Source: Methanoregulaceae archaeon
GTDB lineage: Archaea > Halobacteriota > Methanomicrobia > Methanomicrobiales > Methanospirillaceae
Length of the DNA: 7,213 nt
Direction: 5' to 3'
Assembly: GCA_019695435.1 (NCBI GenBank)
Contig: JACTVF010000118.1
Span: 1 to 7,213 of the forward strand
Below are positions 1 through 6,159 of the stretch, piece by piece; the stretch's first letter is position 1; every line of letters starts with the position of its first letter. The notes under the pieces were generated by a model. It was not told where the DNA came from. It saw only the letters and a program-made list of their open reading frames with translations, and made no database searches. Position numbers and translations under genes: made by a program.

Positions 1-888
1 ACCGGCCTTGGCTGGGTATTCGGGTGCAGCCGCACCGGGGCGGCCCATATCAGGGCCCGCCGGCCCTGCGAGGATGCTTATGCACTCTGGAGCGGGTCTT
101 CCGGTGCACAGCCCTGTATCGCGTTCGCTGTCGCTGATGGCCACGGCAATCCCCGGCACGACCAGAGCAGGACCGGGGCGGCCCTTGCCGTGGATGCGGC
201 GATCAACGAACTCGTCGCGTTCCACCGCTCGTACGCGGACGGGAACATCCCCCGCCAGCAGTTCCGGGCCGGTTTCAAAACAGATCTTCCCCGCCGAGCT
301 ACCCGGCGCTGGCGGGAGCTGGTCATGCAGGACGAAGGGAGGCGGATGCTTCCCCCAATTCCGATCCTGCTGGCGGACGAGCAGTACCAGCATTTTACCC
401 GGTACGGGACGACCCTGATCGCTGCGCTCATAGTAAACGACAGCATTCTTCTCGGCCAGATTGGCGATGGCGACCTTGTGCTGGTCAAGCCTGACGGCAG
501 CATCGAGTTTCCCCTTCCATGTGACCCGATCCTCGCAGGAAACGAGACACACTCGCTCTCGTCACCAGATGCCCACCTGCTCTGGAGGACGACCACGCTC
601 GACCGGGGTGAGGGTGGCATCCTTCTTGCTGCGACCGATGGGATCTCCGACTCGTTCAACGGCGCGGAGAGCGAGGAGTTTTCGATCTTTGTCCACAGCC
701 TCGTCGACCGCATCCGCACGTACGGGACAGAGGCCGTGGCCGCTGCGATGGCCGGCTGGCTTGACCGCTATTCGGCGGTTGCAAGCGGCGACGACATGAC
801 GCTTGTCTGGGCCTGTATCAATCCGGAAGAGGTTCAGCCGAAAGGGCCGGAGACGGATACAACGGTGTCTGCAAGAGAGGGGTGGTAA
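1..888 (+). CDS. PP2C-family protein phosphatase (N-terminus cut by window edge)
   Basis: This frame is open from base 1 to the TAA at 886-888, giving 295 visible residues. It codes for a metal-dependent Ser/Thr phosphatase of the PP2C type, expected to act in the cytoplasm and probably to reverse the neighbouring kinase. PP2C motifs appear in order: a start-like block with H16 and CEDA (residues 23-26), ADGHG (45-49), an SRTGAALAV helix (56-64), YGTTL (135-139), GQIGDGDL (152-159), ATDGISD (211-217) and GDDMTLVW (263-270). The metal-binding aspartates of DGHG, TDG and GDD are all present, so it should be active. The GTG at 190 is not the real start, because DGHG lies upstream of it. In the relatives I recall, the H-x-R...CQD block lies near the N-terminus, so probably only a few to some 20 residues are missing. 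The gene overlaps the kinase gene by 7 bases, implying one operon. The family call is firm; the pairing with the kinase is inferred from context. Confidence 0.9.
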   Translation, partial: TGLGWVFGCSRTGAAHIRARRPCEDAYALWSGSSGAQPCIAFAVADGHGNPRHDQSRTGAALAVDAAINELVAFHRSYADGNIPRQQFRAGFKTDLPRRATRRWRELVMQDEGRRMLPPIPILLADEQYQHFTRYGTTLIAALIVNDSILLGQIGDGDLVLVKPDGSIEFPLPCDPILAGNETHSLSSPDAHLLWRTTTLDRGEGGILLAATDGISDSFNGAESEEFSIFVHSLVDRIRTYGTEAVAAAMAGWLDRYSAVASGDDMTLVWACINPEEVQPKGPETDTTVSAREGW

Positions 889-2240
889 CCATTCCGCTTG
901 CGGTAGGCCAGAGCCTCCATGCCGAACAGCTCGGGACGACACTGCATGTGATAAAAAAGATCGGGGAGGGTACGCAGGGCGAGGTCTATCTCGTCGACAG
1001 CCCGGCAGGATATCAGACCGTTAAATGGTACAAACCCGAGCAGGCAACCCCGGACCAGCGGATAGCGATCTCCTATCTGGTCCGGACCGGCCCTCCTTAC
1101 GGAGCAGCAGGAAAACGGTTCATCTGGCCGCTCGATCTCGTAACTGCAGTGGAAATAAAACAGTTCGGGTACCTGATGGCCCGGATCGATACGCAGCGGT
1201 TTGCCGAACTCGGCGAGGTATGGGCGCACTTAAAACCGGTCCCGGGCCTTACCGCGCTCTGCGAGATCTCCTACCAGCTCGCCAACAGTTACCGGGCGCT
1301 CCACCTCTCGGGCCACTGTTACCGGGACATCTCGGCAGGAAACCTGATGTTTGACTCGAAAACCGGTGACGTTTTAATCTGCGACAACGACAATGTCGGC
1401 ATTAACCGCCAGTCACGGTGCCAGGTCTGGGGCACAATGGAATACATGGCCCCGGAACTGATCCGGGGGGAGAGCGACCCGTCGACAGAGACCGATCTCC
1501 ACGCGCTCGCAGTCCTCCTTTTCTATGTATGGATCTGGCACCACCCGTTCCACGGCAGGATGGAATACCAGTACCACTGCTGGGATATCCCGGCAAAGAA
1601 ACAGGTCTACGGGATCTCACCGGTCTTCGTCTTCGATCCCGATAACCCGGCAAACCGGCTGCCCGGAGACCCGGATTACACCGTCGCCCGTAAACGCTGG
1701 GATCTCTGCCCCCCCAAACTCAAAGCAATGTTTGTCCGGGCATTCACCGAAGGCCTCATGAATCCCGGGCGGAGGGTCACTGAGGGCGAGTGGCAGAACC
1801 TCTTTCTTTCCCTCAAGGACCGGCTGGTGCCCTGCCCGCACTGCCGTGCAGAGAATTTTGCGGATACAGCATCTCCCCATATCACCTGCTGGCACTGCCA
1901 TAGCGGGATCTCCCAGCCGCCATTCCTTCTCATTCACCGCCCGGGCGGGAACTCCTGCCTTGCGCTTTCTCCCGGTACCACCCTGCGGTCGCGCCATATC
2001 GCACCGGGGGCCGGCATGGACGATGGGTCCCAGGTGATCGGCCGCGTCGTCCCCCACCCATCCATTCCCGGCGCAGCAGGGATCCGTAACCTCTCGGATA
2101 GTACCTGGCAGGCAGTGTTTCCGGACGGTACAACCGTGGATGTGCCCCCGGGCCGGGCCATTCCCCTCAACCCGAAAACTTCCATAACCATTGACGACAT
2201 ATCCTGTACCATCATGACGCCTTCCCGGGAGCAGCCATGA
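882..2240 (+). CDS. Ser/Thr protein kinase-like protein with zinc ribbon and C-terminal FHA-like beta domain
   Basis: The 452-residue product is a predicted cytoplasmic protein kinase. The kinase domain spans about residues 20-310: glycine loop IGEGTQGEVY (27-36), candidate ATP lysine K49 in TVKWYK, catalytic loop YRDISAGN (147-154; D149, N154), DND in place of DFG (168-170), and MAPEL (189-193). After the kinase come paired cysteines CPHC (318-321) and CWHC (336-339), a zinc ribbon. The last part (about 345-445) is beta-rich, with hPsiPGaaGirNLsdstW followed by a PDGT turn, resembling the atypical FHA-like tails of TerY-P kinases. The start is GTG at 882. An SD-like GAGAGG at 875-880 sits only one base before it, so the start is not certain, but no better in-frame start exists before the glycine loop. 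The gene overlaps the phosphatase by 7 bases and the HEAT gene by 4 (ATGA). Key catalytic residues are present, so activity is plausible. Substrates are unknown; the HEAT protein is one candidate. Confidence 0.88.
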   Translation: MVTIPLAVGQSLHAEQLGTTLHVIKKIGEGTQGEVYLVDSPAGYQTVKWYKPEQATPDQRIAISYLVRTGPPYGAAGKRFIWPLDLVTAVEIKQFGYLMARIDTQRFAELGEVWAHLKPVPGLTALCEISYQLANSYRALHLSGHCYRDISAGNLMFDSKTGDVLICDNDNVGINRQSRCQVWGTMEYMAPELIRGESDPSTETDLHALAVLLFYVWIWHHPFHGRMEYQYHCWDIPAKKQVYGISPVFVFDPDNPANRLPGDPDYTVARKRWDLCPPKLKAMFVRAFTEGLMNPGRRVTEGEWQNLFLSLKDRLVPCPHCRAENFADTASPHITCWHCHSGISQPPFLLIHRPGGNSCLALSPGTTLRSRHIAPGAGMDDGSQVIGRVVPHPSIPGAAGIRNLSDSTWQAVFPDGTTVDVPPGRAIPLNPKTSITIDDISCTIMTPSREQP

Positions 2241-3079
2241 ACGATTCCGCCCGCACCATGCTCGCACGCCTCATTTCACGGTACGGCGCCTCAGTCGCCC
2301 GTGATCCGAACCGGTGCGAAGGGTTGCTCCGGGACACCTGTCCGCAGTGCAGCCGCGAGATCTTTGTGCTCACCCATGCCGTACGGCAGCACGTGACTGA
2401 TGATCTCCTCGTCCCGCGCCACACGCTTCCCCTCTCGCTCACCGAAGGGTTCCTCGCGAAAAGGCTGGAGGACGAACTCGGATTTTCTGGTGATGTGGCA
2501 CGCTGGGCGGTCATAAGCTGGGCAGAAGCCCTCGGGATTGCTGATCCTGCCCCGCCCGCAGCTGCACCAAAGAAGCCTGCCGCCCCAAACCCGGTGGTAA
2601 AAAGTACGACGCCAACGAACCCGGTTCTTCGCGAGCAATGGGCCGCCGACATCAGCCATGCTTCGCGCCCAGTCCGGCTCGGGATCATTGCAAACCTCGC
2701 TGGTGCCCCAGATATGGAGAATATCAGGCTCCTCATCAGCGCACTGGAAAACGACGAATGGATGGTGCGGAGCGCAGCGTTCGATGCCCTGTCAGATCCT
2801 GAAACGGGTTCGGCCTCTGCCCTTATTGATGCGTTGCACGACACCCCGGATGGGATCGCGTGGCGGGTTGCGCTTATCCTTGGGACTCTTCGTACTCCGG
2901 ATGCCATCGATGCACTCGTCCCACTGCTCGATCGTTCACCGGTCGTCCGTGATACAGCGATCTGGGCGCTGGGCGAGATCGGGAGCCGGCGAGCCGCAAC
3001 GCCGCTCATGAAACTGCTTCACCACCCTGATACCGATGTCGTCCGGGCTGCCGAAAATGCGTTAAAAAAGATTGGGTGA
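2237..3079 (+). CDS. HEAT-repeat protein with kinase-associated N-terminal helical module
   Basis: The protein has 280 residues in three parts. Residues 8-100 form a helical module (LISRYG, dpnRceglLrD, aRWAVisWaeaLG) that I recognise as recurring in bacterial and archaeal proteins near or fused to kinases, chaperone-like and signalling domains; I cannot give a certain family number. It contains a CPQC pair (35-38). Residues 101-130 are a Pro/Ala/Lys-rich linker. Residues 131-280 are HEAT-type repeats of about 30 residues, with the typical D-x-x-V-R-x-x-A-x-x-A-L pattern at 172-185, 203-217, 233-248 and 264-278. HEAT repeats build a curved solenoid that binds proteins, so this is likely a scaffold or sensor, not an enzyme. 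The ATG lies in an ATGA overlap with the kinase stop, with GGGAG at 2227-2231 five bases upstream, so translation is probably coupled. It may be the substrate or adaptor of the kinase/phosphatase pair; that role is inferred from context only. Confidence 0.85.
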   Translation: MNDSARTMLARLISRYGASVARDPNRCEGLLRDTCPQCSREIFVLTHAVRQHVTDDLLVPRHTLPLSLTEGFLAKRLEDELGFSGDVARWAVISWAEALGIADPAPPAAAPKKPAAPNPVVKSTTPTNPVLREQWAADISHASRPVRLGIIANLAGAPDMENIRLLISALENDEWMVRSAAFDALSDPETGSASALIDALHDTPDGIAWRVALILGTLRTPDAIDALVPLLDRSPVVRDTAIWALGEIGSRRAATPLMKLLHHPDTDVVRAAENALKKIG

Positions 3080-3223
3080 CACAGGAAGCTACGAGCGCCA
3101 TACTTTTGAATTTTACAAGTAGTGGTGCTGTAGATTCTTTGGAGATATCACTCTTTGAGCAAGGTCACAAGCGTACTGGAGCAAACGGTAACAATTGCTG
3201 AATCCCATACGAAGATTAACCAA

Positions 3224-3238
3224 TTTTTTGTTTTTTTT
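3224..3238 (+). terminator. T-rich archaeal-type terminator
   Basis: The stretch reads T6-G-T8. Archaeal RNA polymerase stops at U-rich runs without needing a hairpin, so this is a good candidate for ending the upstream operon, about 145 bases after the HEAT stop codon. I see no strong stem directly before it. Confidence 0.5.
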
Positions 3239-3261
3239 CTGATGCATTAAAGATCGTAACG

Positions 3262-3271
3262 AACAAATAAA
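3262..3271 (+). promoter_or_regulatory. Possible TATA element for lipoprotein gene
   Basis: An AACAAATAAA-like A/T element is centred about 25 bases before the ATG at 3292. In archaea a TATA box sits roughly 25 bases before the transcript start, so this would give a transcript with almost no leader. That agrees with the absence of a Shine-Dalgarno sequence before this ATG. The match to a consensus TATA box is weak. Confidence 0.25.
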
Positions 3272-3291
3272 CCAACCTATCATCATCTGGT

Positions 3292-3771
3292 ATGAAAGGC
3301 AGCGCATTCATTGTGGTCATATTTCTTATCTGTTGTGCAGTCGCCGTAGCCGGCTGCACCAGCTCGCAGACCAGCTCTTCAGGTAGTACAGCCGGTACAT
3401 CCAGTACGACACCTGCTCCCAGTCTCACAACGAGCCCTACCGACGTGATGCCCTCCAACATTGCCGTAACAGTAACGGTCGGGGAAAAAGATTACCTCGG
3501 CAAGATCCCGGTGACATTCGAGGGAGGCGCCGGGCAGGGCAACGTCAATAAAATTAGTGTTGTCCTCACCCGGGTCGATGGATCAACCGAGACAGAATCA
3601 CTTGGATCCGACAAAGGTGACATAGTCAATCTGGACGGGACACGGGGCAGCGGCTCCCTCTCCGGGCAGGACGATCGCGTGCAAGTATGGGTCACCATGA
3701 ATAACGGTCAGACCTACGAAGTTGCTGATGTCCTCAGGGAGTACCGCTCGCGAAGCGGAAGCGGTACATAA
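3292..3771 (+). CDS. Small secreted lipoprotein, Ser/Thr-rich linker plus beta domain
   Basis: The 159-residue protein starts with a lysine, then a hydrophobic stretch (residues 5-18) ending in the lipobox VAGC, with C22 as the predicted lipid-attached cysteine. It should be exported and anchored on the outer face of the cytoplasmic membrane. Residues 23-55 are a low-complexity Ser/Thr/Gly linker, common in surface lipoproteins of Methanomicrobiales. Residues 56-150 look like beta strands (NIAVTVTV, KISVVLTRVDG, DRVQVWVTMNNGQTYEVADV), suggesting one small all-beta domain of unknown role. I do not recognise a named family. There is no clear ribosome binding site before the ATG, so a leaderless transcript is possible. 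The gene is flanked by a T-run upstream and a stem-loop plus T-run at its end, so it is probably its own transcription unit. Confidence 0.75.
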   Translation: MKGSAFIVVIFLICCAVAVAGCTSSQTSSSGSTAGTSSTTPAPSLTTSPTDVMPSNIAVTVTVGEKDYLGKIPVTFEGGAGQGNVNKISVVLTRVDGSTETESLGSDKGDIVNLDGTRGSGSLSGQDDRVQVWVTMNNGQTYEVADVLREYRSRSGSGT

Positions 3772-3787
3772 ACGGCGCTCCTTTTTT
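3741..3787 (+). terminator. Stem-loop plus T6 at lipoprotein gene end
   Basis: GTACCGCT (3741-3748) pairs perfectly with AGCGGTAC (3760-3767) around an 11-base loop, and a competing inner hairpin CCGCT/AGCGG (3744-3748 with 3754-3758) is also possible. The stem lies inside the last codons of the lipoprotein gene (YRSRSGSGT) and is followed by six T at 3782-3787, after the stop codon. The T-run fits an archaeal terminator; the hairpin may add stability to the mRNA end. Confidence 0.45.
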
Positions 3788-3802
3788 CGGTACTTGAGGA
3801 CG

Positions 3803-3830
3803 TGGATATAAGGTATTGGATATAAGGTAT
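3803..3830 (+). repeat. Perfect 14-bp tandem duplication at a gene start
   Basis: TGGATATAAGGTAT occurs twice back to back (3803-3816 and 3817-3830) with no mismatch. The second copy supplies the first two bases of the ATG at 3829 and the AAGGT that could act as ribosome binding site for a GTG at 3835. The first copy carries the same AAGGT 14 bases earlier, followed by ATT in place of ATG. Confidence 0.9.
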
Positions 3831-4938
3831 GCAGGTGAACTGGCGGGAGATCCCCGCGGCACGGAATTCATTCGCCGTCCTCCGGGCAGCATGTGAAGCG
3901 ACCGGCTGGTACCTGCATCCGGTCCCACAACCTGCATCTGATATTACCTGTTATTCCCTGAATTCTATCAGCGAACCCCGGTACCATGATGAGATTGCAG
4001 ATGCGGACTGCATCACCGTTGTCGGGGGGCCCCATGCAACTGCCTGCTGGCGGGAGGTGTCCGCGTATGCGGATTATGTTGTTGTGGGGGAGGGAGAATA
4101 CACGCTCCCACGGCTCCTTGCCGAACTGGAAGTCGGAAAGGATGAGCATATCCCCGGCGTTGCTACCCGGGACTGGTACGAACCGGCAAAAAGCAGCGTC
4201 CGGCTCGATGCATATCCCCCGTTCTCTGAAGTGATGGGGTACGTGGAGATCTCCCGCGGCTGCCCTTTTTCCTGCGGCTACTGCCAGACGCCGCAGATAT
4301 TTGGTCACTGCATGCGGCACCGTTCGATCGATGAGATTGTCAGGTACGCAAACCGGTACGGGCAGGCCCGGTTTGTCACTCCCAATGCCTTTGCCTATGG
4401 CTCGGATGGGATCCATCCCCGGTTCGACAGGATCGAGCACCTCCTGAAAAAACTGTCTCACCAGATCTTTTTTGGGACATTCCCGAGCGAGGTCAGGCCA
4501 GAGTTTATCTGTGAAGAGTCGCTTTCCCTTATCACCGGTTACTGCACCAACACCAAACTGCACTTTGGAGCCCAGTCAGGGAGCGATGCCATACTCTCCC
4601 GGCTGCACCGGGGGCACACGATCGCAGAGGCGATCCGGGCGGCAGAACTCTGTTATGACACCGGGATCACTCCTGTCGTCGATTTTATTGTGGGATTTCC
4701 GTTTGAAACCGATGAAGACCAGCGGGAGACCGCCTCCGCCATACAGGAGGTAGCCCGGATGGGTAAGATCCACGTCCACCGGTTTATCCCGCTTCCCGGT
4801 ACACCGCTTGCCGGGACTCGTGCGCGGTCGCTTCTTTCGGAAACCGAAAAAATCTGCGGCGAACTTGCCCTCGGAGGAAAACTGACAGGTTCGTGGAACA
4901 AGCCTGAGATAAGGTTTTTTAGACGCCGTTTGAAATAA
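3829..4938 (+). CDS. B12-binding-like/radical SAM protein, MJ_1487 type
   Basis: The 369-residue protein has the layout of B12-binding/radical SAM enzymes. Residues 1-125 form a Rossmann-like part with VVGGPHA (64-70) and VVVGEGEYTLPRLL (84-97), typical of this superfamily. The radical SAM core follows: SRGCPFSCGYCQTP with the CxxxCxxC iron-sulphur ligands C145, C149 and C152, then FGAQSGSD (246-253), VDFIVGFPFET (284-294) and HRFIPLPGTPL (317-327). It should bind a 4Fe-4S cluster and SAM. The substrate is unknown. The best match I recognise is the archaeal family named after MJ_1487, found in methanogens; whether cobalamin binds is uncertain because I see no clear DxHxxG motif. The ATG at 3829 lies only 1 base after AAGGT, while a GTG at 3835 has that motif at 6 bases, so the start may be 6 bases later. 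The metallophosphoesterase gene follows after 6 bases, suggesting co-transcription. Confidence 0.87.
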   Translation: MQVNWREIPAARNSFAVLRAACEATGWYLHPVPQPASDITCYSLNSISEPRYHDEIADADCITVVGGPHATACWREVSAYADYVVVGEGEYTLPRLLAELEVGKDEHIPGVATRDWYEPAKSSVRLDAYPPFSEVMGYVEISRGCPFSCGYCQTPQIFGHCMRHRSIDEIVRYANRYGQARFVTPNAFAYGSDGIHPRFDRIEHLLKKLSHQIFFGTFPSEVRPEFICEESLSLITGYCTNTKLHFGAQSGSDAILSRLHRGHTIAEAIRAAELCYDTGITPVVDFIVGFPFETDEDQRETASAIQEVARMGKIHVHRFIPLPGTPLAGTRARSLLSETEKICGELALGGKLTGSWNKPEIRFFRRRLK

Positions 4939-4944
4939 TATACC

Positions 4945-5586
4945 ATGAAAGATGTGCTTTTGATAGCAGATCTCCATGGTCAATTCGGTAAAATTGATTC
5001 ATTTCTGGAATTGAATCCGGAAGCTGTATTTATTGCCGGCGATATCACCAATATGGGTCCTGTGGACACTGTTGACGATGTGCTTTCACGCATTGACGTA
5101 CCCTGTTTTGCGGTACCGGGCAACTGTGACCCCAGAGAGATCCTCGATACGCTTGAACATTCAGACGCAGTCTGCCTCCACGGTGCCCAGATAAACCTGG
5201 GCACAATGACCCTTGTAGGCATTGGTGGTTCCAACCCAACACCTTTTAACACGCCGTTTGAGCTGACCGACAAGCAGATCGATGATCTGCTCCACACCGG
5301 GATGGAAAAGATGGAAAAAACCGTCCACAACGTCCTTATCTCACACGCCCCGCCGTTCGATACGCTCGATCTTATCAATGGCGAGCATGTGGGCAGCCAG
5401 AGCATCCGCCGCCATATAAAAAACTTTGATCTGGTTTGCTGTGCCCATATCCACGAGCAGCGCGGCGTCAAGGATGTTGACGGCGTAAAAATTGTGAATC
5501 CCGGTCCCGCTATGGACGGCTACTGTGCCATGCTCCACTTCGGGAACGAGGCAAAAGATATCAAAGTCGAACTGCTCAGCATGTAG
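4945..5586 (+). CDS. Calcineurin-like metallophosphoesterase (YfcE/MJ0936-like)
   Basis: The 213-residue cytoplasmic protein has all motifs of small metallophosphoesterases: DLHG (D9, H11), GDITN (D33), GNCD (N60), SHAPP (H134) and HIHE (H168, H170). These residues hold two metal ions, usually Mn or Fe, and hydrolyse phosphoester bonds. The natural substrate cannot be read from the sequence; relatives cleave model phosphodiesters or nucleotides. The length fits single-domain archaeal members. The gene follows the radical SAM gene by 6 bases, but no Shine-Dalgarno sequence precedes its ATG. Six T at 4915-4920, about 27 bases upstream, could be part of a promoter for a leaderless transcript; that is a guess. 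The 3' end overlaps the convergent CYTH gene by 11 bases. Confidence 0.9.
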   Translation: MKDVLLIADLHGQFGKIDSFLELNPEAVFIAGDITNMGPVDTVDDVLSRIDVPCFAVPGNCDPREILDTLEHSDAVCLHGAQINLGTMTLVGIGGSNPTPFNTPFELTDKQIDDLLHTGMEKMEKTVHNVLISHAPPFDTLDLINGEHVGSQSIRRHIKNFDLVCCAHIHEQRGVKDVDGVKIVNPGPAMDGYCAMLHFGNEAKDIKVELLSM

Positions 5587-6103
5587 ACTGGAGCAGTTCG
5601 AGATAGGATGCGAGAATCGGCTCGCCACAGATTCCCATCTCTTTTGCATACTTTTGAATTTTCCCGGTGACATCTGCACCGTCGTTTTCGGCCATGACCT
5701 CGATCTCAACAAAGGTTCCGAGACCGTCAACCAGATCCAGTGCAAACGATGTATTCCCAAGCCGGTAATTCTCCCGCCACTTGTTCACTTCTGCAGTCTT
5801 TGTAAACCCGAGCCGGTCGAGGATCTGCTCGAAAACCTCGCCGGATTCAACAGTTGTATTGAGCTCTTCGCGTGCCTTGAGCCCGTAATCGCGGAGTTTC
5901 TTTCCTTTATAGGTAACCAGAACGTGGCCGTCCGTGTACCGTACCCGCAGGGCTTCGTCGGTTGAGCCGAAATCACGGTGCGGGGCGTTATAATAAATAT
6001 CGTGTTCGTGCTGTTTTCCCTGGAACTCCGCGTGCCTGTTTATAAGGTTCTGCCGGATAGGATCGAGGGAATCCACCCGCACTTTGAGTTCTATTTCGAG
6101 CAT
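5576..6103 (-). CDS. CYTH-domain protein (class IV adenylate cyclase / triphosphate tunnel metalloenzyme)
   Basis: This 175-residue protein is a CYTH-family triphosphate tunnel enzyme. It shows the diagnostic ExExK (E3, E5, K7 in MLEIELKVRV) and, further on, HDIYYNAP (34-41), ALRVRY (51-56), TYKG (64-67), KAREEL (76-81), KWRENYRLG (108-116), ALDLVDGLG (121-129) and FVEIEV (131-136), whose charged side chains line the tunnel. Such proteins bind triphosphates with divalent metal; archaeal members are usually annotated as class IV adenylate cyclase (CyaB) or thiamine-triphosphatase-like, and the true substrate is unknown. The frame extends to another ATG at 6130, adding nine residues. I prefer the ATG at 6103, since family members typically begin right at the ExExK strand and a TATA-like element at 6139-6147 would place the transcript start near 6117, after the upper ATG. 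Neither start has a ribosome binding site. Confidence 0.88.
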   Translation of the reverse strand: MLEIELKVRVDSLDPIRQNLINRHAEFQGKQHEHDIYYNAPHRDFGSTDEALRVRYTDGHVLVTYKGKKLRDYGLKAREELNTTVESGEVFEQILDRLGFTKTAEVNKWRENYRLGNTSFALDLVDGLGTFVEIEVMAENDGADVTGKIQKYAKEMGICGEPILASYLELLQSTC

Positions 6104-6116
6104 TTTTTGTGCCACA

Positions 6117-6124
6117 CTTTTATC
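6117..6124 (+). promoter_or_regulatory. Possible TATA element for the FKBP gene
   Basis: CTTTTATC lies about 25 bases before the expected transcript start near 6147, which would give a leader of roughly 13 bases containing the AGGTGAT ribosome binding site. The element would sit inside the 5' end of the opposing CYTH frame or just upstream of it, depending on which CYTH start is used. This rests on spacing and a weak A/T-rich match only. Confidence 0.25.
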
Positions 6125-6138
6125 TGTCATTGTTGCGA

Positions 6139-6147
6139 TTTAATATA
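6139..6147 (-). promoter_or_regulatory. TATA-like element for the CYTH gene
   Basis: On the minus strand this reads TATATTAAA, the best TATA-box match in the short gap between the divergent CYTH and FKBP genes. With usual archaeal spacing the transcript would start near 6117 and carry a short leader before the ATG at 6103. It is too close to the FKBP start to serve that gene. Confidence 0.4.
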
Positions 6148-6150
6148 GTC

Positions 6151-6157
6151 AGGTGAT
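6151..6157 (+). promoter_or_regulatory. Ribosome binding site of the FKBP gene
   Basis: AGGTGAT matches the 3' end of archaeal 16S rRNA (complement of ATCACCT) and ends three bases before the ATG at 6160. It is the clearest ribosome binding site in the window and supports this start. Confidence 0.7.
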
Positions 6158-6159
6158 GT

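Larger units (their letters stand above)
3080..3291. other. AT-richer intergenic region
   Basis: This 212-bp gap separates the kinase/phosphatase/HEAT operon from the lipoprotein gene. It is visibly richer in A and T than the genes to its left. I see no tRNA-like fold and no convincing small ORF; the 64-codon minus-strand frame here has no recognisable features. It holds a strong T-run near its right end and a weak TATA-like element, both listed separately. Confidence 0.6.

Noticed and set aside
78..719. 213-codon open frame on the minus strand
   Set aside because: It is the shadow of the PP2C gene in GC-rich DNA, with low-complexity Arg/Ser content and no recognisable motif.
2212..3009. 265-codon open frame on the minus strand
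   Set aside because: It lies fully opposite the HEAT gene, is Ser/Arg/Ala-rich without any family motif, and the plus-strand frame shows clear HEAT periodicity and coupling to the kinase.
3113..3307. 64-codon minus-strand frame in the 3080-3291 gap
   Set aside because: No domain, no ribosome binding site, and it runs into the lipoprotein start on the other strand.
3868..4563. 231-codon open frame on the minus strand
   Set aside because: It is the shadow of the radical SAM gene, whose cysteine motif and superfamily blocks are unmistakable.
3099..5662. Exact 16-base match CATACTTTTGAATTTT at 3099-3114 and 5647-5662
   Set aside because: One copy is intergenic and the other lies inside the CYTH coding region; the match stops sharply on both sides and is A/T-rich. 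Chance is the likelier explanation, though it is slightly longer than expected.
5525..5965. 146-codon plus-strand frame across the CYTH gene
   Set aside because: The opposite strand carries ExExK and the other CYTH motifs; this frame has none and no ribosome binding site.
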